64,000 bases of DNA from Chondrosia reniformis (Eukaryota; Porifera; Demospongiae; Chondrillida; Chondrillidae): assembly GCA_947172415.1 (NCBI GenBank), contig OX359201.1:248001-312000 (forward strand), written 5' to 3'. The notes beneath the pieces were generated by a model. It did not search any database and was not told the origin of the DNA. It saw only the letters and a program-made list of their open reading frames with translations. The position numbers and the translations under genes are program-made. Positions 24,001-34,672 of the stretch are shown one piece after another (within the stretch, counting starts at the first letter, position 1; each line of letters starts with the position of its first letter).

Positions 24001-27000
24001 CAAATCTCTGATGTTGTACTTTCTTCCAAAAAAGGCAAGCACGGAGTGGTACTTGTGAAACTATACTTTCTGTTGCCTGACTAGCTAGTGATTGTCTGTT
24101 ATAGCTTTTAAAGTAATTGTTTAACTGTTGAAGGCCTTGTGAAGACAGTTTTCTACAGTCCATTGACAAACAATCCATAAATTCTATATTACTGTGAATG
24201 AAATTAGATTTCAGTTCCTGAAAACAGTTGGAATGGGAATCAGTGATTTCTAACTTCCTTTTGGAAGGAACATCATCCAAATGACTGCCAATTAGAATTA
24301 CACGAATCTGCACATTTGAAGTACAAATTGATGGAATAGGAGACAACCATTCCATACACTGGTCTACCCTTTCCTTATAAGGAATCCTCAGGTCTACTAC
24401 CATCAGGAATGTGATGATGGTTCCTCTTGAAGACAAAGCAGCTTCCAGAAAGGCATAATGAGAAGAATAGTATTCTGATTGACCAGCAAAATTGAAGAAA
24501 AGCATTCTACCATATTTCTCATCATCCAAAGTTTTAACATCAATACCAGCAGTTCTGTTGGTAATATTCTGAACATTATGAATTCCTTTGAACATGTAGT
24601 CTTTTGTTGACCCTCTAATTGCTTCAACAAGTGTGGACTTACCAGCTTTCGGATGCCCAATAACACAAACCATTCTACGACTCTCAAGTGAAAGATGATT
24701 TTTGACTGATTGCAATAATTGGTCACTAGCCAAGTCAGCAAATGTCTTCCCATCTTCATCTTGTGCATCACGGTCAGCTCCAGCTTCAAGTAGCATCAAA
24801 GGGATAGTTGGATTGTCACTCCCTGTAGAAAGGTGTAGAGCTGTTCTACCATTTTTATCTCTCAGGTTCACCTCACAATTCTTTGATATTAAATTCTTAA
24901 CTGTTGATGTATGACCATTCATACCTGCAATCATTAATGCCGTCTGTTGGTTTAAATTGGGCACATTCACATTACATTTTTTTTCTATCAGCATTTGAGC
25001 TATTTCCCATCTATTTTTCTTGGTAGCTAAAAGTAGTGCAGTGTCGCCATTCTTATCTACAACATTTACATCACAATCTTTTTCTATCAAACATTTGACT
25101 AATTCAAAGTGACCAGCATCTGCAGAATAATGTAGAGCTGTTCTTTCTCTATCATCTTTCAAGTTCACCTTACAACCTGCTTGTAATAAACACTTGACTG
25201 CATCAGCCTTACCCTTCTCTACAGCTATCAATAATGCTGTCTGGAGTGACTTGTTGGGAGCATCCACTTGACAACCTGCCTTAATTAATAATTGAATAAT
25301 TTCTAAATGACCCTTCTCTGCAGCTTTGTGTAGTGCAGTTTCATCTCTAGAGTTCACAGCATCCACCTGACACCCTTTTTCTAATAGACAATTTACCAGT
25401 TCAGTGTTTGCATTTAAAGAAGCAAGTAATAAAGTGCCCTTGTCATTAAGGAAAGCTACATCCACCTTACAACCTGCCTTTATTAGCCAATTGACTATTA
25501 TAAAATGACCTTCCCTGACTGCTTTATGCAGTGCAGTCTCACCTACTTCATCTTCAACATTCATATCACAACCTATTCCTATTAGGAATTTGATTATTTG
25601 AATATGACCAATTTTGGAGGCTATCATTAATGCTGTCTGTCTCTTGAAATTAACTTCATTAATCTTACAACCTGCGTTTACTAGTAAATGAACTATTTCC
25701 AAATGGCCTACCTGTGTTGCTTTATGCAGTGCAGTCTCACCTACTTTATCTCCAACATCCTTATTGCAACCAACTTTTAACAAGCATTCAACTAGTTCAG
25801 TGTTCCCATGAAATGCAGCTTTTAGTAAAGTGCCCTTGTCATTAAGGAAAGCTACATCTACCTTGCAACCTGCCTTAATAAGCAAATGGACTATTTCCAA
25901 ATGGCCTCCCTCTACTGCTTTTTGCAGTGCAGTCTCACCTACTTTGTTGAAAACATTCACAACTTCTAACAAGCATTTGACTAGTTCAGTTTTCCCATGA
26001 AATACAGCTTTTAGTAAAGTGCCCTTGTCATTAAGGAAAGCTACATCCACCTTACAACCTGCCTTAATAAGCAAATGGACTATTTCCAAATGACCTCTCT
26101 CTACTGCTCTATGTAGTGCAGTGTCACCTACTTGGTTGACAACATTTACATTACAACCTGCCTTAATAAGCAAATGGATTATTTCCAAATGGCCTCCCTC
26201 TACTGCTCTATGTAGTGCAGTGTCACCTACTTTGTTGACAACATTCACATTACAACCAACTTTTTGTATTAAACATTTAACTAATTCAGTGTTTCCATGA
26301 AATGCAGCATTTAGTAAAGTACACTTGTCATTAAGGAAAGCTACATCCGCATTACAACCTGCCTTAATAAGCAAATTGACTATTTCCAAATGGCCTCCCT
26401 CTACTGCTTTATGTAGTGCAGTCTCACCTACTTTGTTGACAACATTCACATTGCAACCAGCTGATATTAGGAGTTTAACTATTTCAATCTTATTATAAGT
26501 AGAGGCTATCATTAATGCTGTCCTTCCATGAACATTAACTGCATCCACATTACAACCTGCCTTAATAAGCAAATGAATTATTTCCAAATGGCCTCCCTCT
26601 ACTGCTTTATGTAGTGCAGTCTCACCTACTTTGTTGACAACATTCACATTGCAACCAACTGATATTAGGAGTTTGACTATTTCAATCTTATTATAAATAG
26701 AGGCTATCATTAATGCTGTCCTTCCATGAACATTAACTGCATTCACATTACAACCTGCCTTAATAAGCAAATGAATTATTTCCAAATGGCCTCCCTCTAC
26801 TGCTATATGTAGTGCAGTTTCACCTACTTTGTCTTCAACATTCACATTACAACCAACTGATATTAGGAGTTTGACTATTTCAATATCATTATAAGTAGAG
26901 GCTATAATTAATACTGTCCTTCCATCAACATTAACTGCATCCACATTACAACCTGCCTTAATAAGCAAATGGATTATTTCCAAATGGCCTCTTTCTACTG

Positions 27001-27154
27001 CTCCATGTAGTGCCGTATAACCAATATCATCTTGTGCACCCAACCAATCAGAACCCGTTAAGTTCCTGTGGCTTTGTAGTATCCTTCTTACATCTTGAAT
27101 ATCTCCTCTTCTACAGGCACTGATTAACTCTCTAATGTCAGCAGAGCTAGACAT
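18096..27154 (-). CDS. Giant ankyrin-Roc-COR-DEATH-GTPase-DEATH protein gene
   Basis: Exons: 27154-22951, 22781-22390, 22225-19847, 19624-19552 and 18442-18096 (stop). Every joint is phase-compatible (EG/ITS phase 1; NLK/EVQ phase 0; IS/G phase 1). The first exon (about 1400 residues) has about 24 ankyrin repeats (GETALHKAVEGGHLEIIHLL type). A Roc GTPase follows (GHPKAGKST, FFNFAGQSEYY, IGSHLDD), then a COR region (EWLYFPSLV). The second exon is a DEATH domain (SPNWMDFGHHLGVEMSLLKR). The third is a second, different GTPase (GSSRTGKS, LLDTGGQ, VGTHRNE). The last is DEATH (EAVQKWKGVCRRLGVSGDVI). In total about 2470 residues. Start: ATG at 27154; an upstream TTG frame is ignored. Ankyrin-Roc-COR-DEATH resembles the non-kinase half of DAPK1. 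Splicing of both halves into one mRNA is inferred; two adjacent genes or alternative 3' ends remain possible. The intron before the last exon carries a 746-bp Helitron-like insertion. Confidence 0.72.
18731..19476 (-). mobile_element. Helitron-like non-autonomous element in an intron of the ankyrin gene
   Basis: Reverse-oriented copy. The 3' hairpin GAGAGTACggtaGTACTCTC lies at the left (18731 onward, beginning TCAG) and the hairpin-forming 5' end lies at the right. The empty site can be read at 10020-10060, where gggcctgtacttat runs straight on into gtgatatatac; here the same flanks are about 750 bp apart. CTGA at the end followed by a host T fits Helitron rules (CTRR, A/T target), but no TC start is evident. 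It has no transposase. Confidence 0.6.
19232..19476. repeat. Near-perfect 245-bp foldback (stem about 115 bp)
   Basis: Left arm 19232-19346 starts agagaacaataaaaatttt; right arm about 19361-19476 is its reverse complement, ending aaaatttttattgttctct. About the outer 100 bp pair almost perfectly, the inner part with a few mismatches, leaving a loop of about a dozen bases. The 40- and 50-kb copies of the element have only one arm. If transcribed within the intron, it would make a long double-stranded RNA hairpin. Confidence 0.9.
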
Positions 27155-27562
27155 GTAACGGACTGGAAACTGATGTATGAGCAAGCGATTCTAAAATAGA
27201 AAAAGGACATTTTTGCATGAACTACTACTGTAACATAAGTAAACTATTGATTATTTGGTGACATCTTTTATGCTGTTACAATGAGGTACGTATGTAGCTT
27301 GAAAGTATTGCAAACATATACGTACGTACGTATAGTACTACTAGTACTTTCTAATCATTGTCTCCAACTCACTAAATTTCACAACAAGGTGTAAAACACA
27401 GAAGTGTATATAGAAAGCTTTCTCAAGGAATATTGAAGCGCTTCTGATCTCACTTTCTTTAGAAAACTCGGCTATTTCGCATGGTGTGATGCTAATTTTA
27501 GACCAACCGATATGGGGTGATCAACTATATTAAGAATTGACCAAATTTGGAATGATTATATA
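27155..27562. promoter_or_regulatory. 5' flank of the ankyrin gene
   Basis: An AG acceptor (ttttag) about 38 bases before the ATG suggests a non-coding first exon further upstream. The stretch is AT-rich with a (gtac)n-like run near 27322-27332. From about 27465 it holds one copy of the 150-bp interspersed repeat (catggtgtgatgctaatttt) that is interrupted by the element at 27563. Confidence 0.4.
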
Positions 27563-28176
27563 CCGTATTATCTCTAATATAAACCTGGGTTTGTATAAGA
27601 GGCTGGGCCTTCAATTTATATTGGTAAATCAACTATGTTGGGACAATTTCCACGTAAACTACGGTACCAGTCAGTAATTAAAAACTGAACGTTTTCCATC
27701 CATAGCTACCCTACCCGTATAAAATTAATAATCGAAACGTATGACATTGTATTAAATCGTTGCAATCTGAAACGGGTTTAGCCGCACTAGCACATTCAAG
27801 ATTAGTCGATAGGACGGCGCTTTTACTTCATTAACAGCTCGATCGATACTCGCCTCGGTCTCGCTACACTACTTTAAGTGTGTCAACTTTGACACCTAAA
27901 CTGCGTACGGCGTCCCTTTACGTACGTAACGCAGCCCTACGCCAGTACCTGCTACGGGACGCGATACGGCTTTCACCAGGTCGTTTTGTGTTCAAAGCCG
28001 TACGGAAATCGTTCAGCTGGTACTGTATGTATAAGTATGAACACCAAAAGTACTTTAGTGTGTCAGTGGGCTTATATTGGGGACTGGGCTTCTATTTTTT
28101 CCGATAAATCGTAAAGGTGGGCTTTTGTTGGAGACGGGCTTGCATTAGAGATCTGGGCTTATATTAGAGATAATGC
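27563..28176. mobile_element. 614-bp non-autonomous DNA element (MITE-like) nested in a repeat
   Basis: Ends are inverted: ATTATCTCTAATATAAacC at the left and GGcTTATATTAGAGATAAT at the right. Outside it, the interspersed repeat runs tggaatgattat on the left and gcataaatatgcattttaag on the right; these join directly in the uninterrupted copies at 15930, 41265 and 51465. The interior has scattered GGGCTT motifs near both ends and no long frame. The exact target duplication is unclear because the site is AT-rich. Confidence 0.7.
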
Positions 28177-28230
28177 ATAAATATGCATTTTAAGTATATA
28201 CGTACATACATATGTATATATACATAAATA

Positions 28231-28950
28231 TTATTTTAATAATTTTTGTCTCTTATCCGTTACAGTAGCAGTGGGTGGAGGTACTCTAATTGGTGCACAC
28301 TCCGGTGAAGTCACACGTCTATAGATTGTATGTCTGGGCTGTCTGCTGGAGAATGAACATGGAGTAACAGTCATCACCCCCTCCCCACCAGGGTGGGGTG
28401 GAGAGTGTCCAGTCTGGTTGGGTGACAAGTAGTATTTCAGTGAGTCCAGTGAGAGAGGCTCCCGTGGAAATGACAGGATGGTAGGTTGTGCTACAACAGG
28501 CTGAGGTTCAGGTGTCGTAGTTGGCTCCACTGCAACAGGCTGAGGTTTAGGTGTCGTAACAGGCTGAGGTTCAGGTGTCGTAGTTGGCTCTGCTGCAACA
28601 GGCTGAGGTTCTGCTGTTGGCCATGGATGTTCTCCTGGAATTATTTCATATTCATGAAAATTGTACTCTTTATCCCTAATCTCGTCACCTGGTTGTCCTA
28701 TGCATGTCTTAAACTTTGTTTGTTGGGGTTGAGGGGGTTTAGATTTCATTGCTCTGGTTCTGATCAGCTCAGTCCCTTCAGTTTGCTTAGTAGAGGCTGG
28801 AGAAACTTTGTTGAATAATGGAGGAGGGGGTCGAGGAGGTTTAGATTTCATTGCTCTGGTTCTGATCAGCTCAATCTCTTCAGTTTGCTTAGTAGAGGCT
28901 GGAGGATTATCTTGATATCCAATTGGGATATATGATTGATTTGGTTCCAT
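28231..28950 (-). CDS. Chimeric proline-rich protein: CD225-like N-terminus fused to fusion-gene C-terminus
   Basis: One uninterrupted frame of 239 codons starting MEPNQSYIPIGYQDNPP. The first ~150 residues match the cytosolic N-terminus of the CD225-like proteins, with EELI/RTRAMK duplications and PEPQPV repeats. At about 28487 it passes in frame into the C-terminal segment of the EXD3-N fusion genes (FPREPLSLDSLKYYLS to RVPPPTATVTDKRQKLLK). Both transmembrane segments are absent, so the product would be soluble. No PPPPY motif remains (RPPPPLFNK). It probably arose by recombination between neighbours. Whether it is expressed cannot be told; an intact frame across a fusion is only weak support. 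Confidence 0.5.
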   Translation of the reverse strand: MEPNQSYIPIGYQDNPPASTKQTEEIELIRTRAMKSKPPRPPPPLFNKVSPASTKQTEGTELIRTRAMKSKPPQPQQTKFKTCIGQPGDEIRDKEYNFHEYEIIPGEHPWPTAEPQPVAAEPTTTPEPQPVTTPKPQPVAVEPTTTPEPQPVVAQPTILSFPREPLSLDSLKYYLSPNQTGHSPPHPGGEGVMTVTPCSFSSRQPRHTIYRRVTSPECAPIRVPPPTATVTDKRQKLLK

Positions 28951-29544
28951 TACAATTATAGTGGAATCATCAATGGATTCATTGGGACGCTATGACGAGC
29001 TCGAGTAAAATTAACAGACAGGTAGTGGTATCTCCGTGTTTCTCGGGCGTTAAGTTTACTTAAATGACTCTCTTTAATAAATTTTCGCAGACGTAACAAA
29101 TATGTATTTATACATAACACGCAGAGTGTTGATTACGTAAGAACACGGGGCGTTTCCACTAAACTGGGCGTTTTTGCATGGCACAATGCTAATCTTAGGC
29201 CAATCCATACATGCAACTATAATAAGACTTGACCAATTTTGGCATGATTTCTTTGCATAAATATCAATTTAATATAATGTACGTATTATATTTAATCTTT
29301 GTCTCTTTTCAGTTAGCTACACTAGCAGTGGGTGGAGGTACTCTAATTGGTGCACACTAACAGAGTTTGCCAGCTTCATTACATATAAATGTAGAGCCTG
29401 ATCCTATTTGTTGAATGTCACATGTGCATGTGCAGAGAATCGCAATAGTAGTGATCACATAGCTATAGACAACCATTATATATTATTATTATCCTTTATT
29501 AACTGTTCCCAAGGCAAATCAAAAGAAATAGCTATGGTCAACCA
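28951..29544. other. Spacer with module-boundary pieces
   Basis: Contains the 5' flank of the chimera (tctcgggcgttaagtttact, also at 42837 and 53474). It then holds the 150-bp interspersed repeat at about 29161-29300, a stub of the fusion-gene terminal exon (29325-29358), and the 3' flank of the CD225-like gene from aacagagtttgccagc. Confidence 0.6.
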
Positions 29545-31689
29545 CTATTGGTATGCATTGCGAAAGCCACTGATTATAAAGTCTGTGGACCTAAATCCAA
29601 TTAGTGCTCCTATCACAACACCTGCCACCAAAAATGGATAGGTGATGTAGAAGAAGAGCAAAACCAACAAACTGATTATTCCGTATCTTCTTGCTTCTCT
29701 TATCTTCTGTTTCTCCTTCTTTACAATACCCTAAGAAACATATTAATAGAAATCATCTATTATAGAAATATATAACATAAAATTAACATTTATACAGTTG
29801 AAGAACAAGTACATAATTAATTTTATAGGTAATATTGATATTAATTAGACTCTCCGTCATTGATAGTGAGATTCTGAAATATATATAATGATACAGCCAA
29901 GAGAAAGAATCCAATTTAGATAGTCCATTAGAGACTCTGAAAGATTTGAGGGACAGTAACAACTGGATCTTGCATCATGTAAGCACATCACGACACTGCA
30001 GGTCTTATGATGGAAAAACTGTGGATCTTAGAGAAGCTTATATAATTCTTAGCCAATAAACTGCATGTGTCATTGCAAGTTTGGTCATAAGTTTTTCAGC
30101 AACTAGATACGTATGCCAGATGACTTTAAATTATAGGTATAGCCAATTGCAGTACATATTAATTATAAAACAGGAGACAATTTTTAATACTATATATACA
30201 CACATGTACATGAAAAATCTAGATACCATTTTCCTACATGCTATATGCTATTCTGTAAAAGAGCCTATAGGGGAACTAAACCTGAAGAGAGCTTTTGGAT
30301 GAGGATACAGGAGTCTTTTCTTCCTTCTTTTCCCTTCTTTCATCTTCTTCTCTACTGGGTCAGACAGCCGTTTCTGGGAATTCCATGCACATGTACATGT
30401 ATTCTGTACATGGCAAATATAGCTCAGTGGCAGAGCTATGGCGGCTATAACTAATAGATACCAGCAAATCCCTTCTTGTTTTTCTTCTTCATAATGTTTG
30501 AGAATGATTATAATTACTTGTGATTTGATTATGTATTCACATATTAGCAGAACACACTCACAGCAGTAGCCAATCCAATGGCTGGAAGCGAGCAAAACAA
30601 ACCTGGCAACCAAAACAACACAGTTGAGAAGATTATAATCGTGACAATCCCAAGTATAAGTGCATATGATGGTATACTTGTATCTCTATTAGACACAGTT
30701 GTTTGGGAGCTGCTGGTAGGTTGTACTACAACAGGCTGAGGTTCAGGTATCGTCTGTGCTACAACAGGCTGAGGTTCAGGTATCGTCTGAACTGATTGGT
30801 GTGCTACAACAGGCTGAGGTTCAGGTATCGTCTGAACTGATTGGTGTGCTACAACAGGCTGAGGTTCAGGTATCGTCTGTGCTACAACGGACTGAGGTTC
30901 AGGTATCGTCTGTGCTACAACGGACTGAGGTTCAGGTATTGTCTGAACTGATTGGTGTGCTACAATAGGCTGAGGTTCAGGTATTGTCTGAACTGATCGG
31001 TGTGATACATGTATAACAGGCTGAGGTTCAGGTATCGTCTGTGCTACAACAGGCTGAGGTTCAGGTATTGTCTGAACTGATTGGTGTGCTACAATAGGCT
31101 GAGGTTCAGGTATTGTCTGAACTGATCGGTGTGATACATGTATAACAGGCTGAGGTTCAGGTATCGTCTGAACTGATTGGTGTGCTACAACAGGCTGAGG
31201 TTCAGGTATCGTCTGAACTGATTGGTCTGCTACAACAGGCTGAGGTTCAGGTATCGTCTGTGCTACAACAGGCTGAGGTTCAGGTATCGTCTGAACTGAT
31301 TGGTGTGCTACAACAGGCTGAGGTTCAGGTATCGTCTGAACTGATTGGTGTGCTACAACAGGCTGAGGTTCTGCTTTTGGCCATAGATGTTCTGGAATTA
31401 TTTCATAATCATGAGAATTGCACTCTTCATCCCCAATCTCTTCACCTGGTCGTCCTATGCGTGTCATAAACTTTGTTGAATATGGAGGAGGGGGTCGAGG
31501 AGGTTCAAATTTAATTGCTCTGGTTCTGATCAGCTCAATCTCTTCAGTTTGCATAGTAGAGGCTGGAGGATATCTAGCTGCGATATATGATGGATTTTGT
31601 TCCATTACAATTATAGTAGAATCATCAATGGATTCGTTGGATGAATAATTCCGTTTGTGGCTATTAACATCTCCAAATTTCCTATCCAT
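29545..31689 (-). CDS. CD225/IFITM-like (dispanin-like) proline-rich membrane protein, copy 1
   Basis: Two exons: 31689-30562 and 29730-29545 (stop), joined in phase 0. The first encodes a long cytosolic N-terminus starting MDRKFGDVNS. It has a RPPPPYSTKF segment with PPxY, then about fourteen copies of a 15-residue repeat (VVAHQSVQTIPEPQP), then the first hydrophobic segment ALILGIVTIIIFSTVLFWLP followed by GLFCSLPAIGLATA. The second encodes a charged loop (KKEKQKIREARRYG) and a second hydrophobic segment (IISLLVLLFFYITYPFLVAG), ending FRNAYQ. Two membrane segments separated by a short basic loop, and an N-terminal PPxY, recall IFITM/CD225 proteins, which block virus entry in vertebrates; the PPxY of IFITM3 binds NEDD4. 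The family call is by topology and is uncertain. The long spacer between exons (30561-29731) may hide a small exon. Confidence 0.58.
30719..31370. repeat. 45-bp coding minisatellite, about 14 units
   Basis: Tandem 45-bp units encoding VVAHQSVQTIPEPQP on the minus strand. Shorter 30-bp units lack the HQSVQ part, and two variants read HVSHRSVQ. Length is always a multiple of three, so the frame is kept. Its counterpart at 55240-55745 has a different unit order, and the copy at 52770-52930 is short, so the array is unstable between paralogues. Confidence 0.92.
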
Positions 31690-31896
31690 AATATGGCAAA
31701 AATAACATCTATAATATACCACACAGAATTCGAAGATTCACGTTTCCATTAAAAACTGGGCGCTTTTTCACATGGCAAAATGCTAATGTTATATATAGAT
31801 GAATCCAAATGGGGTACAACTATATTAGGAAGTGACCAATTTTGGAATGATTATATTACATAAATATACATTTAAAGTAAGTATTATATACAAACA

Positions 31897-34226
31897 TTAT
31901 TTTAATAATTTTTGTCTCTTATCCGTTACAGTAGCAGTGGGTGGAGGTACTCTAATTGGTGCACACTCTGGTGAAGTCACATGTCTATAGATTGTATGTT
32001 TGGGCTGTCTGCTGGAGAATGAACATGGAGTAACAGTCATCACCCCCTCCCCACCAGGGTGGGGTGGAGAGCGTCCAGTCTGGTTGGCTGACAAGTAGTA
32101 TTTCAGTGAGTCCACTGAGAGAGGCTCCCGTGGAAATGACAGGAGACGAGGTGCTCGGGGGTGGGGACAATCCCCAAATGGGTATCTCCGGATGGGGGCT
32201 TGTTTGGGAATGAACCAACCCTTCAGGTCATCTGGTTCTGCAGCCACTATCACTTTTGTGTCTCTTTAGCATTCTCCTTTAAAACATGCTTTTCTGAATT
32301 GTCTTTACAGACAACCTCTTCATGTTTACTTTCAACCACTTTCGTCTGATCTTTGTACAGTAGTAGAGTGTCACTTTCCATGTCTTCCTCTTGTATCAAT
32401 GTGCTCAATTTGGTCTTCATGGGATATGCTACGCTCAGTACATGCTTGTTGAACTGGCTGATCTTGTTCCTTTTCTGTCTCTCCAACATCTCCTCCAGTT
32501 GAACGTGTTTACTTGTAAGAGGGTCTTGAACAGTCTTGTCCTGTGAGGGCGGGGTGGATGGGGAGCGTTGCAGTTCACTGAACATGGGATTGACAGACAA
32601 TAGCTCATGAGATCAGATGTACACATTCTTAAGCATTACATTCATACCTATGTATGGTATATATACGTATACGTATATATGAGTATAATGTATAGCAATG
32701 TGTGTACATGTACCTGATGTGGGTATTGTCCAGTATCATAGCAAGTTCCTCCTGAGTCAGTTCAATCAAATCTGAATAACTACACACAAACATTAGTATG
32801 ATATCAATGGCTATGTATTCAATATAAATACTTGAACTTACTACTCGTTGGCCAGGTCTTTGTACCACTTGGCACTGCTTGGAGTAGAAATGTTTCTCTT
32901 CTTCTTCACCTCTGGAGAGCCCCTCTTCGGTAGCTCAACCATCTCATTCAAGTAGGTCATACCTCCCGAGGTACGCTTGACCTGACACAGGAGATGATAG
33001 GTGGGAGAGGAGTTGGTGGGAGGGGAATAATATATAAAGCAAGAATAAAAGGACTTCAATTCAATCACATTCTGTTTCTTCCTTCTTGATGACTGCTTGG
33101 GAACACAGATGTAAAATTGAGTAAAGTCGTAATCACTATAGCTATAGGTGTCAGTGGGAATTAATGAATAGGGATATACTCACGGGTGGGTGTGGTCAGT
33201 GTGGACACTCCCCTTGTTGCAGAGGCTGTCCAATAGTCTCACAAACTCAGTTTGCAGTAGAGGCTGGCCTGACAAGTACCACTCAATCACATTCACCTTG
33301 TCCACAGAGAGGAGAGGCACTAGAATGTCGCTCACTGTAAAGTGCTCCCGAACCTGCAGCTTCATTGCATAAAGAGCTGCCTCCTTGAAGGCCTCTCCAC
33401 TGGACAAGGTACACCTCACAGCATCAACACAATCAGGTAGGGGAGCTTCTGGTAAATGGAACATTTTGATAATGTCGTCAATGTAGTGAGGGAGAAGGGT
33501 GGGGATTAAATAGAGTACTTGCTGCTGACACTCGCTTGGAACACTCTCTAGGTTTTGATCCATTTTAACAATCTCTGCAAACTGGCCCAACACAGCTCGA
33601 GGCAGACAGTGCTGTCCTTTCAGTCCTCCTCTTCCGCTGTGCCTCACTACATACACCAGAAAGTAGTAGGGAAAGAGACACTGTCTTAGGGTATCCCTGA
33701 TCTCAGAGCGGACCTCGGGAGAAGGAAGGTTCTTGTGGGACAACCACAGCTTCTTTAAACTGGACAAGTGACTTGCATACATTAGAGAGTCCTCAGATTT
33801 CCTGGCATCTGATTGGTCGGTTGGTAATGCTTCACCATCCGACTCCCATCCATCACTCTCACCTTTGACCTCATCACTGCCAGTCACCAGATCCGGTGAG
33901 GTGGATACAGTACTAGTAAGATCTACAAGTGGGCGTAATCCTAAAGGTGGGCGTGGTCCCGGCCTCACAGTGGGAGTGGCACTTAATGGAAATCTCATTG
34001 GATGCTGTTGAGCTATAGCGTACAGTGGCATGGAAGTGAGGACGAGAGGGGGAGTTGTGGAGATACCTCTGGGATGCCACAGGGAGGATGTGGGTAAGTG
34101 AGGAGAGAGGGAGGACGGCTGGCGGAGTTGGTTTGTGGTGATTGAAGGGTCTTCCTCATTGGCGCTGGAGCCACCACTCGAGCTATCGTACTCGTTCTCT
34201 GATCCAAAGTCCCACGTGTTGTCCAT
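31897..34226 (-). CDS. EXD3 N-terminal domain fused to unrelated exons (fusion gene copy 1)
   Basis: Exons: 34226-33184 (EXD3-N, intact frame, MDNTWDFGSENEYDSSSG start), 33141-33069 (KQSSRRKK), 32991-32842 (GSPEVKKKRNISTPSSAKWY), 32779-32714 (LIELTQEELAMILDNTHIR), and 32577 onward. Phases agree to that point. The last exon runs through a Lys/Glu-rich segment to a stop after KETQK at about 32250. Relative to the copies at 56.4 and 58.1 kb, a two-base insertion there separates it from the C-terminal segment 32247-31897 (AAEPDDLKGWFIPKQAP to TDKRQKLLK). So the C-terminus may be lost. The nuclease and Mut7-C domains of EXD3 are absent. I do not recognise the appended part: it is basic, then acidic, then proline-rich, with no membrane segment. 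Function unknown. Confidence 0.5.
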
Positions 34227-34567
34227 TACACATCATCTGGCCCAGTGCGAACTGTTTCGGCGATTAGATAGAACTATATAGAGCAAACAGTTTATTGTGA
34301 CCCGCCATTTGTAATGACATCATTCCTTGCGCCCTGATTTATGAAGCACTACTGTACGTGTTTTGATGTAGCACGTTGCAATTGTATGTACATGTAGTTG
34401 AGGTAGATAGCGCTAGAACATGCAGCATTAAGCAAATTTCTTATATCAAATAATAATACATTTACATTATCATATATTAAATATATATAAAAGAATTTAC
34501 ATTGTTAAAAATGACAAAATTAATGGAATAAAAATAAATGGATGACAATGGTGACTCTGAGAGATGC
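34227..34567 (-). promoter_or_regulatory. Promoter-side spacer of fusion gene copy 1
   Basis: Equivalent to 4766-5096: a TATATAG-type motif on the minus strand near 34270, then AT-rich DNA. No coding sequence. A shortened 19-bp array follows. Confidence 0.35.
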
Positions 34568-34591
34568 TTAGATTGGGCAGTATGTGCAGCT

Positions 34592-34672
34592 AGTGAGGAG
34601 TGACGTAGCAGGTGAGGAGTGACGCAGCAGGCGAGGAGTGACGTAGCAGGTGAGGAGTGACGTAGCAGTCAA
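34592..34672. repeat. 19-bp minisatellite, about 4 units
   Basis: Short version of the array at 5097. It overlaps the 3' end of the decayed DEATH exon and lies about 370 bp upstream of the EXD3-N start codon at 34226. Confidence 0.9.

Noticed and set aside
27880-28107. Plus-strand frame inside the 614-bp element
   Set aside because: No similarity to a transposase that I can see and it has no supporting features; the element is taken as non-autonomous.
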